From NCBI GenBank assembly GCA_026990385.1, contig JALXDL010000046.1:3699-67698 (forward strand): a DNA stretch of 64,000 nucleotides. The letters run 5' to 3'. Each line of letters opens with the position of its first letter. The stretch's first letter is position 1. Shown in pieces: positions 1 through 9,327 of this stretch. This stretch comes from DRKI01 sp011051875 (GTDB lineage: Bacteria > Desulfobacterota > Desulfobulbia > Desulfobulbales > Desulfobulbaceae). The translations under genes were made by a program, and so were the position numbers. Below the pieces are notes generated by a model. That model was not told the DNA's origin. It worked only from the letters and a program-made list of their open reading frames with translations, and ran no database searches.

Positions 1-2
1 AA

Positions 3-308
3 AGCACTTCGTATCGCAGCATAGAACGGCTGCAGAAGGGACTGACCAGGGAAGACATCAGGAAGTGTTACGGCTGTCATACCACCGGCTATGGCAAGCC
101 GGGCGGCTTCGTCAGCGTTGAAAAGACACCGGAACTCAAGAACGCCGGCTGCGAGGTCTGCCACGGTCCCGGGAGCAGGCATGTGCAGACCGGAAGCCCC
201 GCGGATATAAAGCGCAAACCGACCCGCAAGGACTGCGAGGCCTGTCACACCTCGGAACGGGTACGCGCCTTTCGCTACCGGCCCATGATCCACGGGGGAG
301 GACACTGA
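3..308 (+). CDS. Multihaem c-type cytochrome, C-terminal part
   Basis: The reading frame is open from the window edge to the stop at 306-308, so the 5' end is missing. The visible 101 residues contain three CXXCH haem c attachment motifs (CYGCH at 66-80, CEVCH at about 150-164, CEACH at 234-248), the last two spaced as in the cytochrome c-554 family of periplasmic multihaem electron carriers. The tail reads RPMIHGGGH. The next gene begins two bases after the stop, so the two are probably co-transcribed. That gene encodes a kinase with its own CXXCH motif, which suggests, as inference, linked redox sensing and electron transfer. The total haem number and partner cannot be judged from the fragment. 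Confidence 0.8.
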   Translation, partial: STSYRSIERLQKGLTREDIRKCYGCHTTGYGKPGGFVSVEKTPELKNAGCEVCHGPGSRHVQTGSPADIKRKPTRKDCEACHTSERVRAFRYRPMIHGGGH

Positions 309-310
309 TC

Positions 311-2902
311 ATGGCCGACATTCTCGGACCCGTGGGCAAGCGGCTGGCCGGCAGCCTGGCCGTCAAGATCATGATCGTGCTCGCCATCGGTGTCGGCCTG
401 GTCATGGCCGTGGATATCAGTCTCAGCGTTGACAACCAGCGGCAGCAGTTCAAACAGCGCATGACCGATTTCGGCCGTGAACTCGGCTCCCTCGCCTATG
501 CCGGCATCAAGCATCCCATGGCCGTGGGCGATTCCGCCTCCATCGAGAAACAGCTCTTTGATATCCGGGACCAACTGCAGGGAACCGAGATCGTGCTCTG
601 CGACTTTGACCAGGAGATCATCTTTGCCACCGACACCAGCCGGATCAATACCCGTGTCGACCGGTTCGTCCATGACCGCAAGACCCTCGACGCCCTGGAC
701 AGGATGCTCAGGGGTGAGGGACCGGTGGAAGAGGAACCCTTTGAGGAACAGTACCGGGGAAAGCGTTATCTGATCACCATGCGGGTCATTCTCAACGAGA
801 AGGAGTGCCACCACTGCCACGGCTCGAGCAGAAAGGTGCTGGGCGGCCTGCTGACCCGCTTTCCCACCGATGCCACCTACCAGGCGATTGCCGACCTGCG
901 CAACCGGACCATTGCCATTTCCGTGATCGGGGTCGGGTTCATCCTCGCCTTTGTCTACCTGGTGACCAGGCCGCTGACCGAGCTGGCGGCCAAGGCGGAA
1001 CGGCTTGCCCGCGGTGACCTGTCCGTCTCCATGCCCGATTCCAGCGGCGATTCCGTCGCCATCCTGGGCCGGGCCTTCAACGACATGGTCACCAGCATCA
1101 AGGAACAGATAGAGATCGCCAACAGCCTGAAAACAGCCATTGCCGACCCCCTGTTCATGGTGGACAGGGACATGGTCATTACCTACATGAACGAGTCGTG
1201 CGCCGGGCTGACCGGCTACCAGAGGCAGGAAGTGGAGGGAAGAAAGACCTGCCAGGAGATCCTCAGGTGCGAGAACTGCGGCACCAGTGCCTGCCCGATC
1301 CGGCAGACCTTTGCCGATCAGAAGCCGGTGAGCGGCATCCGCACCATCATCACCACCCGGGACGGGCACAAGGTGCCGGTCATGGGCAGCGCCAGCGTGC
1401 TCAGGGATGCCCGCGGCCGGATCATCGGCGCGGTGGAAGTGCTCCGGGACATCACCGACGTCCTGCGGGCCGAGCGGCTCGCCTATGTGCGGGAGACGGC
1501 CCGCCGCGAGGAGGAACAGCGGCGGCACCTGGAGCGGATGGCGGAGAATATCCTCGAGACCCTGGCCCAGGCCTCGAAAGGCAATCTCAAGGTGCGGGCG
1601 ACTCCGTCGGGCCAGCAGGATATCATGGACAAGATCGTCCTCCATACCAATCACATGCTGGACAATCTCGAAAAACTCTATGACAAGATCTCCTCGTTCA
1701 GCCGGGAAATGGAACAGGAGGTGGCCCGGCGCACCGCCATGCTTCGGGAGCGGACCTACCTGCTGGAACAGGCCAATCGCGACCTCAAGGAGCTGGACCG
1801 GCTCAAGTCGGCCTTTCTGGCCAACATGTCGCATGAGCTGCGCACACCCATGAACTCCATCATCGGCTACACCGACCTGCTCCTGGACGGCATTGACGGC
1901 GAGATCAACGAGGAACAGGCCAAGGACCTGCGCAAGGTGGCGGACAACGCCCGGCACCTGCTGCAGTTGATCAATGACATCCTGGACATGTCCAAGATCG
2001 AATCCGGCCGGATGGAACTGTCCCTGGAGCACGTCGATATCAGGGAGATCATCGAGAGCGTCGCCTCCTCCTTTGAACCGGCCCTGGAGGAGAAACAGTT
2101 GACCCTGGTCTATGATTTTGCCCCGGACCTGCCGCCGGTCTATGTCGACCGCGACAAGATCCGCCAGGTTCTTGTCAACCTGCTGTCCAATGCCGTCAAG
2201 TTCACGGAACAGGGCACGATCACCATCCATGTCCGCCCATCGGATATCGGGGACGAAACCGGCCGCACCCCCGCCTTCCTGGAGGTCTGTGTCGAGGATA
2301 CCGGCATCGGCATCCGCCGGGAGGACATGAAGAAACTCTTTGACAAGTTCAGCCAGATCGATGTCTCCACCATCCGCCAGTATGAGGGCACCGGCCTGGG
2401 ACTCAGCATCGCCCGCGGACTGGTGGTGCTGCACAAGGGGGTGATCTGGGCGGAAAGCGAGTTCGGCCGCGGGACCAGGATGTATTTTACCCTGCCCGTT
2501 GACGAGAAACTCTTTGCCAAGTCGGCCCGGCCGGCCCTGGAACCGGCCATGGCAGAGAAGCTTGGCGACCATTTCAGCCTGCCGGCCGAAACCTTTCTCA
2601 GGCCGGTGGAATATGGCGGTCGGCCGGTCAAGTGCTGGCAGTATACCCATTGCGGCCAGACGAGCTGTCCGGCCTACGAGAGCAGTGAATACCGCTGCTG
2701 GCTGATTCCCGGCACCCACTGCAAGGGACACCGGGTCTGCAAGTATCCGCAGAAGATGGAGTTCTGCAAGTCGTGCGAGGTGCTTGAACAGCTGGTCCTG
2801 GCGGTCGACCAGGAGATCGGCTCGAAACGGCCCGGGCAGTCCGGGGCAGGGGAGACAGAAGCGCGGAACAGGAGGGAAGAAGAGGATGGCCGGCAAGGAT
2901 GA
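311..2902 (+). CDS. Membrane histidine kinase with extracytoplasmic CXXCH motif, HAMP, PAS and Cys-rich tail
   Basis: This 863-residue protein has a first membrane helix near residues 14-36, an extracytoplasmic region with a CHHCH haem c motif at 166-170, and a second helix near 197-215. HAMP (about 216-270) and PAS (about 272-390) follow, the PAS carrying a cysteine cluster (CENCGTSACPI). A HisKA domain has its phospho-accepting His508 in SHELRTP, followed by an HATPase domain (about 600-740). The C-terminus holds about ten cysteines (C775 to C822), probably a metal or FeS site. The arrangement suggests a redox or ligand sensor in the family that carries a haem in the DUF3365-like region. 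Its likely partner is the receiver at 2886, whose start overlaps this gene by 17 bases. The sensed signal is unknown. Confidence 0.85.
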   Translation: MADILGPVGKRLAGSLAVKIMIVLAIGVGLVMAVDISLSVDNQRQQFKQRMTDFGRELGSLAYAGIKHPMAVGDSASIEKQLFDIRDQLQGTEIVLCDFDQEIIFATDTSRINTRVDRFVHDRKTLDALDRMLRGEGPVEEEPFEEQYRGKRYLITMRVILNEKECHHCHGSSRKVLGGLLTRFPTDATYQAIADLRNRTIAISVIGVGFILAFVYLVTRPLTELAAKAERLARGDLSVSMPDSSGDSVAILGRAFNDMVTSIKEQIEIANSLKTAIADPLFMVDRDMVITYMNESCAGLTGYQRQEVEGRKTCQEILRCENCGTSACPIRQTFADQKPVSGIRTIITTRDGHKVPVMGSASVLRDARGRIIGAVEVLRDITDVLRAERLAYVRETARREEEQRRHLERMAENILETLAQASKGNLKVRATPSGQQDIMDKIVLHTNHMLDNLEKLYDKISSFSREMEQEVARRTAMLRERTYLLEQANRDLKELDRLKSAFLANMSHELRTPMNSIIGYTDLLLDGIDGEINEEQAKDLRKVADNARHLLQLINDILDMSKIESGRMELSLEHVDIREIIESVASSFEPALEEKQLTLVYDFAPDLPPVYVDRDKIRQVLVNLLSNAVKFTEQGTITIHVRPSDIGDETGRTPAFLEVCVEDTGIGIRREDMKKLFDKFSQIDVSTIRQYEGTGLGLSIARGLVVLHKGVIWAESEFGRGTRMYFTLPVDEKLFAKSARPALEPAMAEKLGDHFSLPAETFLRPVEYGGRPVKCWQYTHCGQTSCPAYESSEYRCWLIPGTHCKGHRVCKYPQKMEFCKSCEVLEQLVLAVDQEIGSKRPGQSGAGETEARNRREEEDGRQG

Positions 2903-3269
2903 GTCCACCCGGAAGATCCTGGTTGTGGACGATAACTTGGACAGCCGCGAACTGGTTGTCAAGATTCTCAGGCGAAAGGGACTTGAACTCTACGAGGCGG
3001 AGGATGGCGTGGACGCCATGGAGCAGGTGGCGCGGACCAGGCCGGATCTGATCCTGATGGACATCTCGCTGCCCGGGATGGACGGCTACGAGGTGACCAG
3101 GCGCCTGAAGCGGAGCCGGGAGTTCGCCGCCATTCCGATCATCGCGCTGACAGCCCACGCCATGAAGGGAGACCGGGAAAAGGCACTGGCCGCGGGCTGC
3201 GACGATTATATTTCCAAGCCCATCAATATCCATACCCTCTACGACCGTGTCGTCGCGCACCTGGTGTGA
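2886..3269 (+). CDS. Stand-alone receiver (CheY-like response regulator)
   Basis: The 127 residues form a single REC domain: acidic pocket VVDDN at residues 13-17, phospho-acceptor Asp59 in LILMDISLPGMDGYE, the conserved Thr in ALTAHA and the SKP lysine near the end. There is no output domain. The ATG at 2886 was chosen because it directly precedes the domain and lies inside the end of the kinase gene, giving a 17-base overlap and probable translational coupling. It resembles the DivK type and probably passes phosphate from the upstream kinase to another protein or acts by protein interaction. The downstream hybrid kinase is a plausible partner, but that is inference. Confidence 0.85.
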   Translation: MAGKDESTRKILVVDDNLDSRELVVKILRRKGLELYEAEDGVDAMEQVARTRPDLILMDISLPGMDGYEVTRRLKRSREFAAIPIIALTAHAMKGDREKALAAGCDDYISKPINIHTLYDRVVAHLV

Positions 3270-3377
3270 GCTGTCCGCCTGCCACCGGGCACGACTCCGG
3301 CTTGCAACCCCGCCCCAACCTGTTGTAAGGTGTCAGTCAGGCACAGAGGGAGATCAGGGGGAAGGGGGAGCAGCCAG

Positions 3378-4538
3378 GTGCAGAATCGAGAAAAGATCCT
3401 TATCGTTGACGACACCCGGGACACGGTGGAGCTGCTCACTAAGCGGCTGCGGGCCCAGGGATACGACACCGAGGCCGCCTATGACGGTGAAGAGGCGTTG
3501 CGCAAGGTACACTCGTACCGGCCGGACCTGGTGATCCTGGATGTCATGATGCCGAAGATGGACGGCTACGAGGTCTGCCGGCGCCTGCGCGAGGACGAGG
3601 GACGGCGTTCCTACCGTATCCTGATGCTGACCGCCAAGAGCGAGGTCCCGGACAAGGTCAGGGGCCTGGACATCGGCGCTGACAGCTATCTCACCAAGCC
3701 CTTTGACTACAAGGAGCTGGCCGCAGTGGTCCGGCGTCTGCTGGCCCGGAAGGAGGCTAGCCAGCGCGAGATCCGGACGGAAAAACTCGCGGCCCTGGAC
3801 CACGTGGTGGACGAGGTCTCCCACGAGATCCGCAATCCCCTGGTCGCCATCGGCGGCTTTGCCAGCCGGATCAAGAAGAACCTTGCCCCGGACGATCCCA
3901 ACCAGCGCTACCTGGATATCATCCTCCGGAATGTGGCCTCGCTTGAAAAGATGGTCAACCAGCTCGGCACCCTGAAGACAGCGGCGGTGTCTGATACCGA
4001 CCTGGAAGACATCAATACCCTGCTCATGCGTGCGCTGGATCGTTTTCGCGACGAGCTGGCGGCACAGGAGATTACCGTCCGCACCGATCTCATGACCGAT
4101 GCCCCCCGGGTTCCTGCGCACCCGGAAAACCTGGTTTCCACCTTTGCCAATATCATCGAGAACGCCATCGAGGCCATGGCCGGCCGGCCAGAACGGGAGC
4201 TGCACATTGCCACCGCTGTCCGCGACGGCTGGTTCGAGGTGGAGATCCGGGACACCGGGCGCGGCATCTCGCCCAATGCCATGAAGCGGATCTTTGATCC
4301 CTTCTACACATCCAAGACCTATGGTCCCGGCCTGGGGCTCACCTATGCCCTGAAGGCCGTAGAAAGTCTCGGCGGCACCATCGCCATGCACAGCATGCCC
4401 GGCGAGGGCACCTGCTGCACCATCCGTCTGCCCCTGTCGTCAGGGGACGGAGACGGGAAAGACGGCCGCCGGGACGCAACCCCGAACGGAACAGCACCAT
4501 GCAGCAGCCCCAGGCAGCAATCAAGTCCGACGCCCTGA
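3378..4538 (+). CDS. Receiver-histidine kinase hybrid (REC-HisKA-HATPase)
   Basis: The predicted product has 386 residues. A GTG at 3378 was preferred because GGGGGAG lies 7 bases upstream and the REC domain begins at once (VQNREKILIVDD); an upstream ATG at 3330 would add a low-complexity leader. The order is REC (about 1-125, with VILDVMMPKMDGYE), a dimerisation and phospho-acceptor helix (DEVSHEIRNPLVAIGG) and HATPase with DTGRGIS and GLGLTYA motifs. It is soluble, with no membrane segment. The N-terminal REC means its kinase activity is probably controlled by phosphorylation from the upstream relay. Its stop lies 40 bases inside the next gene, so it is coupled to the PPDK-like protein. Confidence 0.85.
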   Translation: MQNREKILIVDDTRDTVELLTKRLRAQGYDTEAAYDGEEALRKVHSYRPDLVILDVMMPKMDGYEVCRRLREDEGRRSYRILMLTAKSEVPDKVRGLDIGADSYLTKPFDYKELAAVVRRLLARKEASQREIRTEKLAALDHVVDEVSHEIRNPLVAIGGFASRIKKNLAPDDPNQRYLDIILRNVASLEKMVNQLGTLKTAAVSDTDLEDINTLLMRALDRFRDELAAQEITVRTDLMTDAPRVPAHPENLVSTFANIIENAIEAMAGRPERELHIATAVRDGWFEVEIRDTGRGISPNAMKRIFDPFYTSKTYGPGLGLTYALKAVESLGGTIAMHSMPGEGTCCTIRLPLSSGDGDGKDGRRDATPNGTAPCSSPRQQSSPTP

Positions 4539-7500
4539 TCGCCAACCTCCAGGAGACGGCCGGCGAGGTGGTCATCGAGCCCGCCTTTGCGCCGCTGCAG
4601 GAGGTGGTGGCCTCCTACCAGGGGCTGTCCAGCAAGCTCGATGGGCTCCTCTACGAGATCAGTCATCCCTACCGCAACTGGAAACTGATCATCCCGGAGC
4701 TGCGCGCCTTTGTCCTCAAGAACCTCAATATTTACCGCCGCCACGAGCTGGGACCGGAGTGCTTCACCCTGTTTACGGGTATCTTTCTCGACGCCCTGGA
4801 GGAATCGAAAAAAAACGGCAAGCAGGTCTCGCGGATCATGGAGGCCATGCTCGCTTATGCCGACAAGCTGATCAACACCGTGGACCTGGAGTGCCTGCTT
4901 CGCTACGAACAGGCCCTGAACACCTTTTTCGGCCGCCTCCGCCATCTGGACGAGATCGACCGGCAGGTGATGATGACCATGGTCCAGGGCCATCATCCCA
5001 TGAAGAAGATGGCCTCCCGGCTTGCCGATTTCAGCAGGCAGGAGCGGATCGGCTTCGACTATACCCCCATTGCCCGGCTGATGAAGAAGATCCTCGGCCT
5101 GAACTACGACTACTGGCTGGGCGAGGAGGATCCCCTGCCCTGGTTCATGGAGCAGTGCGGCGACTACTGCCGCGACTGGGAGGCCGGGCCGCTTTTGGCC
5201 GCCATCTCCCACGAACGGATCGCGCAACACCGCGACGCCCTGGAGGCCATCGACATCGACAGGGACCCCCTGCAGGGCCTGCTGCAGATCCTGGAGCTGC
5301 CGGCGCACATGGACATCGTCCGCATGTACCGGGAGATCCCGGCCCGGCTGGCCGCCGACACCGGCCAGGGCGACGCCTCCTTTGTCGAGAACCGCAAGCT
5401 GCTCTTCCTGTTCCGGATCATGGACACGGCCGGCCTCTACCTGATCCACGAGGAGACCCTGCGCGAGATCAACCGTTCCCTGGTGCAGCTCATCCGCAAG
5501 CAGTCCTTCGAGGAGATCGAGCAGTTCTTCGTCACCACCTTCCAGCTCCTCAAGGCCAATGTCCGCAAGTACCCCCATACTTCGCTCCAGTGCATCCAGG
5601 TCATCGGCGGCGAGGTCTTCAAGCGCGGCAACTCGCGCCTGGTGGAGGCCTTTCTTTGGCAGACCGTGCGCTTCGGCTTCCAGTACGCCAATGTCATGGG
5701 CGTGGACGAGGACTGGCAGCCCATCACCAACCCGGCCCACCTGGCCAACATCCGGGTCTGGCTCAACCTGATCATGCAGGAGCCCAAGTGGTGCGGCACC
5801 CTGTTCTCGGCCCTGATCATCAACATCCGCCTTTCCGGCACCTGCGTCCGCGACACGGATCTCTTCCAGCGCGACATCACCGAGTTGCTCAACCATCCCA
5901 TCGGCCCCATCTACAACCTGGCCAAGCAGTTCACCAAGCTGATGCCGGTCTTCTTCAACGAGATCGGCGCCGAGGGCGAGCTGCGCGACGTCTCCACCGA
6001 GCTGGACGAGCTGCACAAGCGGCGCGACGTGTTGATCCATTTCCTGCGCAAGCAGAGCCACGTCGAGTCGAGCAACCTGATCGTGGGCTTCATCCAGGCG
6101 ATCTTCACCTTCTGGATCACCCTGGACAAGGAAAAACTGCGCGATTACCTGCCCGAGGAGGTCCTGAACCAGGTGCAGACCTCGGGCCCCTTTGTCGACG
6201 AGCAGCATATCCTGGCCCTGAGGATCCGGGAGGAGCTGAGTTTTGATTCCATGCGCGATATCCTGCAGTGGAAGGAGGAGGAGCGGCAGGAGTATCTCGA
6301 CCGGCAGACGGACATCTCCCGGGTGGAACGGAGGCGGTTCGAGCTCCTGGTCAAGATGTACAAGCTCCTGCACCAGAAGTACAACCTGGGCCTGCCCGAG
6401 CTGCGCAACCAGTTGCAGCAGGCCATGCAGTCGGGATTTCCGGAGATGGGCGACCTGCTGGACGTGCTGGAGAGCTGCGACACCTACCACTGCCTGGACG
6501 CCCTGCTCGACCATCTCGAGCACCTCAAGGAGATCATCCTCAGCCCGGAGCGGTTCGAGCCCAGGGAGGAGATCTACTACAAGCGGCACATCGCCGTGGA
6601 CATCCCCTCGGTCTACGGCCGCTATTCGGAGCGCAAGTTCGACGCCCTGGGGCTCACCTTCCGCCTGGAGAACCTGGCCAACATCTATCTTGAAAAGCTC
6701 TTCCAGTCCATCAACCTCTCGTTCATCACCCAGGCCACCTTCATCCACATCGTGCGCAGCCTCAAGCTCTACCTGCGCGCCCTGCAGGTGGACGGCATCT
6801 CCAGCCGGCGGCTCGAGACCTATACCAGCCTGCTCGCCTCCTCCATCGGCATCAAGCGGTTCTCCTACAGCCAGCACCTGGACATCATGCGCGGCCTGTC
6901 CGAGGGGGTCAAGGACGTGATCTATGCCTACTACATCAACATCCACCAGAACAACCTCTCCATCATCATCCCCCAGATCGGCGCCGAGAACCTGCTTACC
7001 AAGTACCGGCCCCTGTGGGACGAAAACGACCTGCCCTCCACGGTGCTCCGGCTCTCGGAGTCCTTTTTCCGTGACCTGATCTCGGCCACCTTCGGCCTCC
7101 AGCACCTGGACAACTTCATCAGCCGTATCATCCAGACCCTGGAGGCGCAGAAGGAGCTGCTCGACGAGCAGACCCTGGACCTGCTCATGACCTACAACCC
7201 GGAAAAGGCCATCAGCTCGCTCTACAACGAGAACCTGCGCACCCACAACCTGATCCATCTCGGCAACAAGGGGTTCAACCTCATGGTGCTCGCCGGTGAC
7301 GGCAAGCCGGTGCCTCCGGCCTTCATCATCACCACCGAGATCTTCCGCTGCTGGCCCGCGGTCCAGAAGTTCAACCGGGCCCGGGACGAGTTCATGCGCC
7401 GGGTGCGCGCCTCCATCACCGGCATCGAGGAGCTGACCGACAAGATCTTCGGCTCCCCGGAGCGGCCGCTGCTGCTCTCGGTCCGCTCCGGTTCGGCCAT

Positions 7501-8743
7501 CTCCATGCCCGGGATGATGACCACCATCCACAATGTCGGCTTCAACGAGGACCTGGTGGAGGAGTTCGTGGCCGCCAACCCGGACCAGAAGTACTTTGCC
7601 TGGGACAACTACCGCCGCTTCCTCCAGTCCTGGGCCATGGCCCGCGGCATGGCGCGCGAGGATTTCCAGGAGTTGATGAACGGCCACAAGGCAAAATACC
7701 AGGTGCGGCTGAAACGGGAGTTCACGGCCGAACAGATGCGGGAGCTGGCCCTCAAGTACCAGAGCGCGGTGCGGCGCAGCGGCTGCGGACCGCCCGAGGA
7801 CCCCTGGCTGCAGCTCATTGGTGCCGTGGAGATGGTGCTCGGCTCCTGGAATACCCACAAGGCCAGGGAATACCGGCAACTGATGGATGTCTCGGACGAC
7901 TGGGGCACCGCGGTGATCGTCCAGGCCATGGTCTACGGCAACCTGAGCACCCTGGCCGGCAGCGGCGTGCTCTTCACGGCCCATCCCTACCGCAAGGTGC
8001 GGCGGGTGGCCCTGTGGGGCGATTACGCGCCCGGCGACCAGGGCGAGGACATTGTCTCCGGCCTGGTCACCAGCTATCCCATCTCGGTGGAGCAGGCCGA
8101 GCTGGACGGCCGCTCGGTGGACAACTCGCTGGAGGTGCGCTTCCCGGCCATCTACGAGCGGCTGCTCGCCATCAGCCGGGACCTGGTCTACACCAAGGAG
8201 TGGAACCCGCAGGAGATCGAGTTCACCTTCGAGGGCCCGGAGCCGGACCAGCTCTACATCCTGCAGACCCGGGACATGATCACCATCAAGAAGAAGGAGC
8301 ACCTCAACGTCTTTGTCGATTCCGAGGAGGTGCAGGAGTCGATCCTGGGCAAGGGCATCGGTGTCAGCGGCTCGGCGCTTTCCGGCCGCGCGGTCTTCAC
8401 CGAGGACAATATCCGGCAGTTGCGGCAGGAGGACAAGAACGCCACCCTGATCCTGATCCGCCAGGACACGGTGCCCGAGGACATCCGCGAGATCTCCATG
8501 GCCGACGGCCTGCTCACCTCGCGCGGCGGCCAGACCTCGCACGCCTCGGTGGTGGCCACCCGCCTGGGCAAGACCTGCGTGGTGGGCTGCCGCGATCTCC
8601 AGGTCTACGAGGCCGACGAGTATGCCCTGATCAACGGCTTCCGGATCAACTTCGGCGATCCCATCTCCATCGACGGCCGCAACGGGCTGTTCATCCGCGG
8701 CATCCACCCGGTGCGGGAAGAGGTGCACATCCTGCCGCTGTGA
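4499..8743 (+). CDS. PPDK/PEP-synthase-like protein with long N-terminal region, no PEP barrel
   Basis: The product has 1414 residues. Roughly residues 1-900 are an unrecognised, mostly helical region. From about residue 915 it resembles the ATP-grasp nucleotide-binding part of pyruvate phosphate dikinase (NKGFNLMVLAGDGKPVPPAF, then VRSGSAISMPGMMTT). It ends with the swivelling phosphohistidine domain (RGGQTSHASVVATRLGK, catalytic His1348). The C-terminal PEP/pyruvate TIM barrel of true PPDK is absent. It therefore may transfer phosphate from ATP to its own histidine and on to an unknown acceptor, as glucan water dikinase-type enzymes do. The gene overlaps the upstream hybrid kinase by 40 bases, which hints at regulation by that relay. 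The substrate is unknown. Confidence 0.75.
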   Translation: MQQPQAAIKSDALIANLQETAGEVVIEPAFAPLQEVVASYQGLSSKLDGLLYEISHPYRNWKLIIPELRAFVLKNLNIYRRHELGPECFTLFTGIFLDALEESKKNGKQVSRIMEAMLAYADKLINTVDLECLLRYEQALNTFFGRLRHLDEIDRQVMMTMVQGHHPMKKMASRLADFSRQERIGFDYTPIARLMKKILGLNYDYWLGEEDPLPWFMEQCGDYCRDWEAGPLLAAISHERIAQHRDALEAIDIDRDPLQGLLQILELPAHMDIVRMYREIPARLAADTGQGDASFVENRKLLFLFRIMDTAGLYLIHEETLREINRSLVQLIRKQSFEEIEQFFVTTFQLLKANVRKYPHTSLQCIQVIGGEVFKRGNSRLVEAFLWQTVRFGFQYANVMGVDEDWQPITNPAHLANIRVWLNLIMQEPKWCGTLFSALIINIRLSGTCVRDTDLFQRDITELLNHPIGPIYNLAKQFTKLMPVFFNEIGAEGELRDVSTELDELHKRRDVLIHFLRKQSHVESSNLIVGFIQAIFTFWITLDKEKLRDYLPEEVLNQVQTSGPFVDEQHILALRIREELSFDSMRDILQWKEEERQEYLDRQTDISRVERRRFELLVKMYKLLHQKYNLGLPELRNQLQQAMQSGFPEMGDLLDVLESCDTYHCLDALLDHLEHLKEIILSPERFEPREEIYYKRHIAVDIPSVYGRYSERKFDALGLTFRLENLANIYLEKLFQSINLSFITQATFIHIVRSLKLYLRALQVDGISSRRLETYTSLLASSIGIKRFSYSQHLDIMRGLSEGVKDVIYAYYINIHQNNLSIIIPQIGAENLLTKYRPLWDENDLPSTVLRLSESFFRDLISATFGLQHLDNFISRIIQTLEAQKELLDEQTLDLLMTYNPEKAISSLYNENLRTHNLIHLGNKGFNLMVLAGDGKPVPPAFIITTEIFRCWPAVQKFNRARDEFMRRVRASITGIEELTDKIFGSPERPLLLSVRSGSAISMPGMMTTIHNVGFNEDLVEEFVAANPDQKYFAWDNYRRFLQSWAMARGMAREDFQELMNGHKAKYQVRLKREFTAEQMRELALKYQSAVRRSGCGPPEDPWLQLIGAVEMVLGSWNTHKAREYRQLMDVSDDWGTAVIVQAMVYGNLSTLAGSGVLFTAHPYRKVRRVALWGDYAPGDQGEDIVSGLVTSYPISVEQAELDGRSVDNSLEVRFPAIYERLLAISRDLVYTKEWNPQEIEFTFEGPEPDQLYILQTRDMITIKKKEHLNVFVDSEEVQESILGKGIGVSGSALSGRAVFTEDNIRQLRQEDKNATLILIRQDTVPEDIREISMADGLLTSRGGQTSHASVVATRLGKTCVVGCRDLQVYEADEYALINGFRINFGDPISIDGRNGLFIRGIHPVREEVHILPL

Positions 8744-8779
8744 TTCCCACCCCCGATCCATCCTGACAGCAGGCGCGCC

Positions 8780-9088
8780 ATGGCACTGGTCAACAGGGAG
8801 TCGGTCATCACCCAGGTCCGCCGGCTGCTGCGGAAGGCAGCGCCGCCGGGCGGGGTGGAGATGATGTCCTACAAGCGAAACCGCACCATTGCCCTCATCC
8901 TCCGGGAAAACGGCGCCATCCTGGTCCGGGAGCGGGGCTACGTGACAGGCGAGCAGGAGGTGGCGCCGGAAGAGCTTGGCCGGTTGCTCAAGACGTTGAT
9001 CAGGCGGGAGTTTCCGCGCAGCCGCAAGATCCGGCTGCACAGGTTCGCGGACCCGGCCGAGTTGGACCGGATCCACCAGAAAATCTGA
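8780..9088 (+). CDS. Small conserved-looking protein of unknown function
   Basis: This 102-residue basic soluble protein follows the PPDK-like gene by 36 bases and precedes the next small gene by 5, so all three probably share a transcript. Its sequence is charged and helix/strand mixed (RNRTIALILRENGAILVRERGY, then KTLIRREFPRSRKIRLHRF). There is no cysteine cluster, signal peptide or membrane helix. I do not recognise a domain. The coding call rests on codon usage like the neighbours and tight spacing. Confidence 0.6.
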   Translation: MALVNRESVITQVRRLLRKAAPPGGVEMMSYKRNRTIALILRENGAILVRERGYVTGEQEVAPEELGRLLKTLIRREFPRSRKIRLHRFADPAELDRIHQKI

Positions 9089-9093
9089 GAACG

Positions 9094-9327
9094 ATGCTGA
9101 TTATCCGCTGCGCCGCCTGCGGGCGAAAGCTCTGGCGCTACGACAAGATAGGTCCCGGCGAGGTCCTGCGCTGCCACAAGGACCGGATCCTGAAGGTCTT
9201 CAATGCCCGCACCGGGGACGGCCGCATATCCTGTGCCTGCGGCAGGGATATCGGTATTGACAAGGGCAGCTTCTACAAGATGATCGCCAGGGCCTTCACC
9301 TACCGGGGCACCAAGCGCAACCGCTGA
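9094..9327 (+). CDS. Small putative zinc-ribbon protein
   Basis: This 77-residue protein has paired cysteines (RCAACGRKLWRY near the N-terminus, LRCHK, then SCACGRDIG) typical of a small metal-binding ribbon, and a basic C-terminus (YRGTKRNR). It resembles short uncharacterised conserved proteins found in anaerobic bacteria; the role is unknown. It starts 5 bases after the preceding gene. Its last 116 bases (9212-9327) are repeated with only four mismatches at 20891-21006, just after the nuo operon. Confidence 0.6.
   Translation: MLIIRCAACGRKLWRYDKIGPGEVLRCHKDRILKVFNARTGDGRISCACGRDIGIDKGSFYKMIARAFTYRGTKRNR

Noticed and set aside
275..2962. Minus-strand frame of 895 codons opposite the first kinase
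   Set aside because: Same shadow effect; the plus strand has clear HAMP, PAS, HisKA and HATPase motifs.
4343..9076. Very long open frame on the minus strand (1577 codons) opposite the PPDK-like gene
   Set aside because: It is the antisense shadow of a GC-rich gene: low-complexity His/Asp/Gly/Leu-rich translation, no motifs, while the plus strand encodes recognisable domains with ribosome sites.
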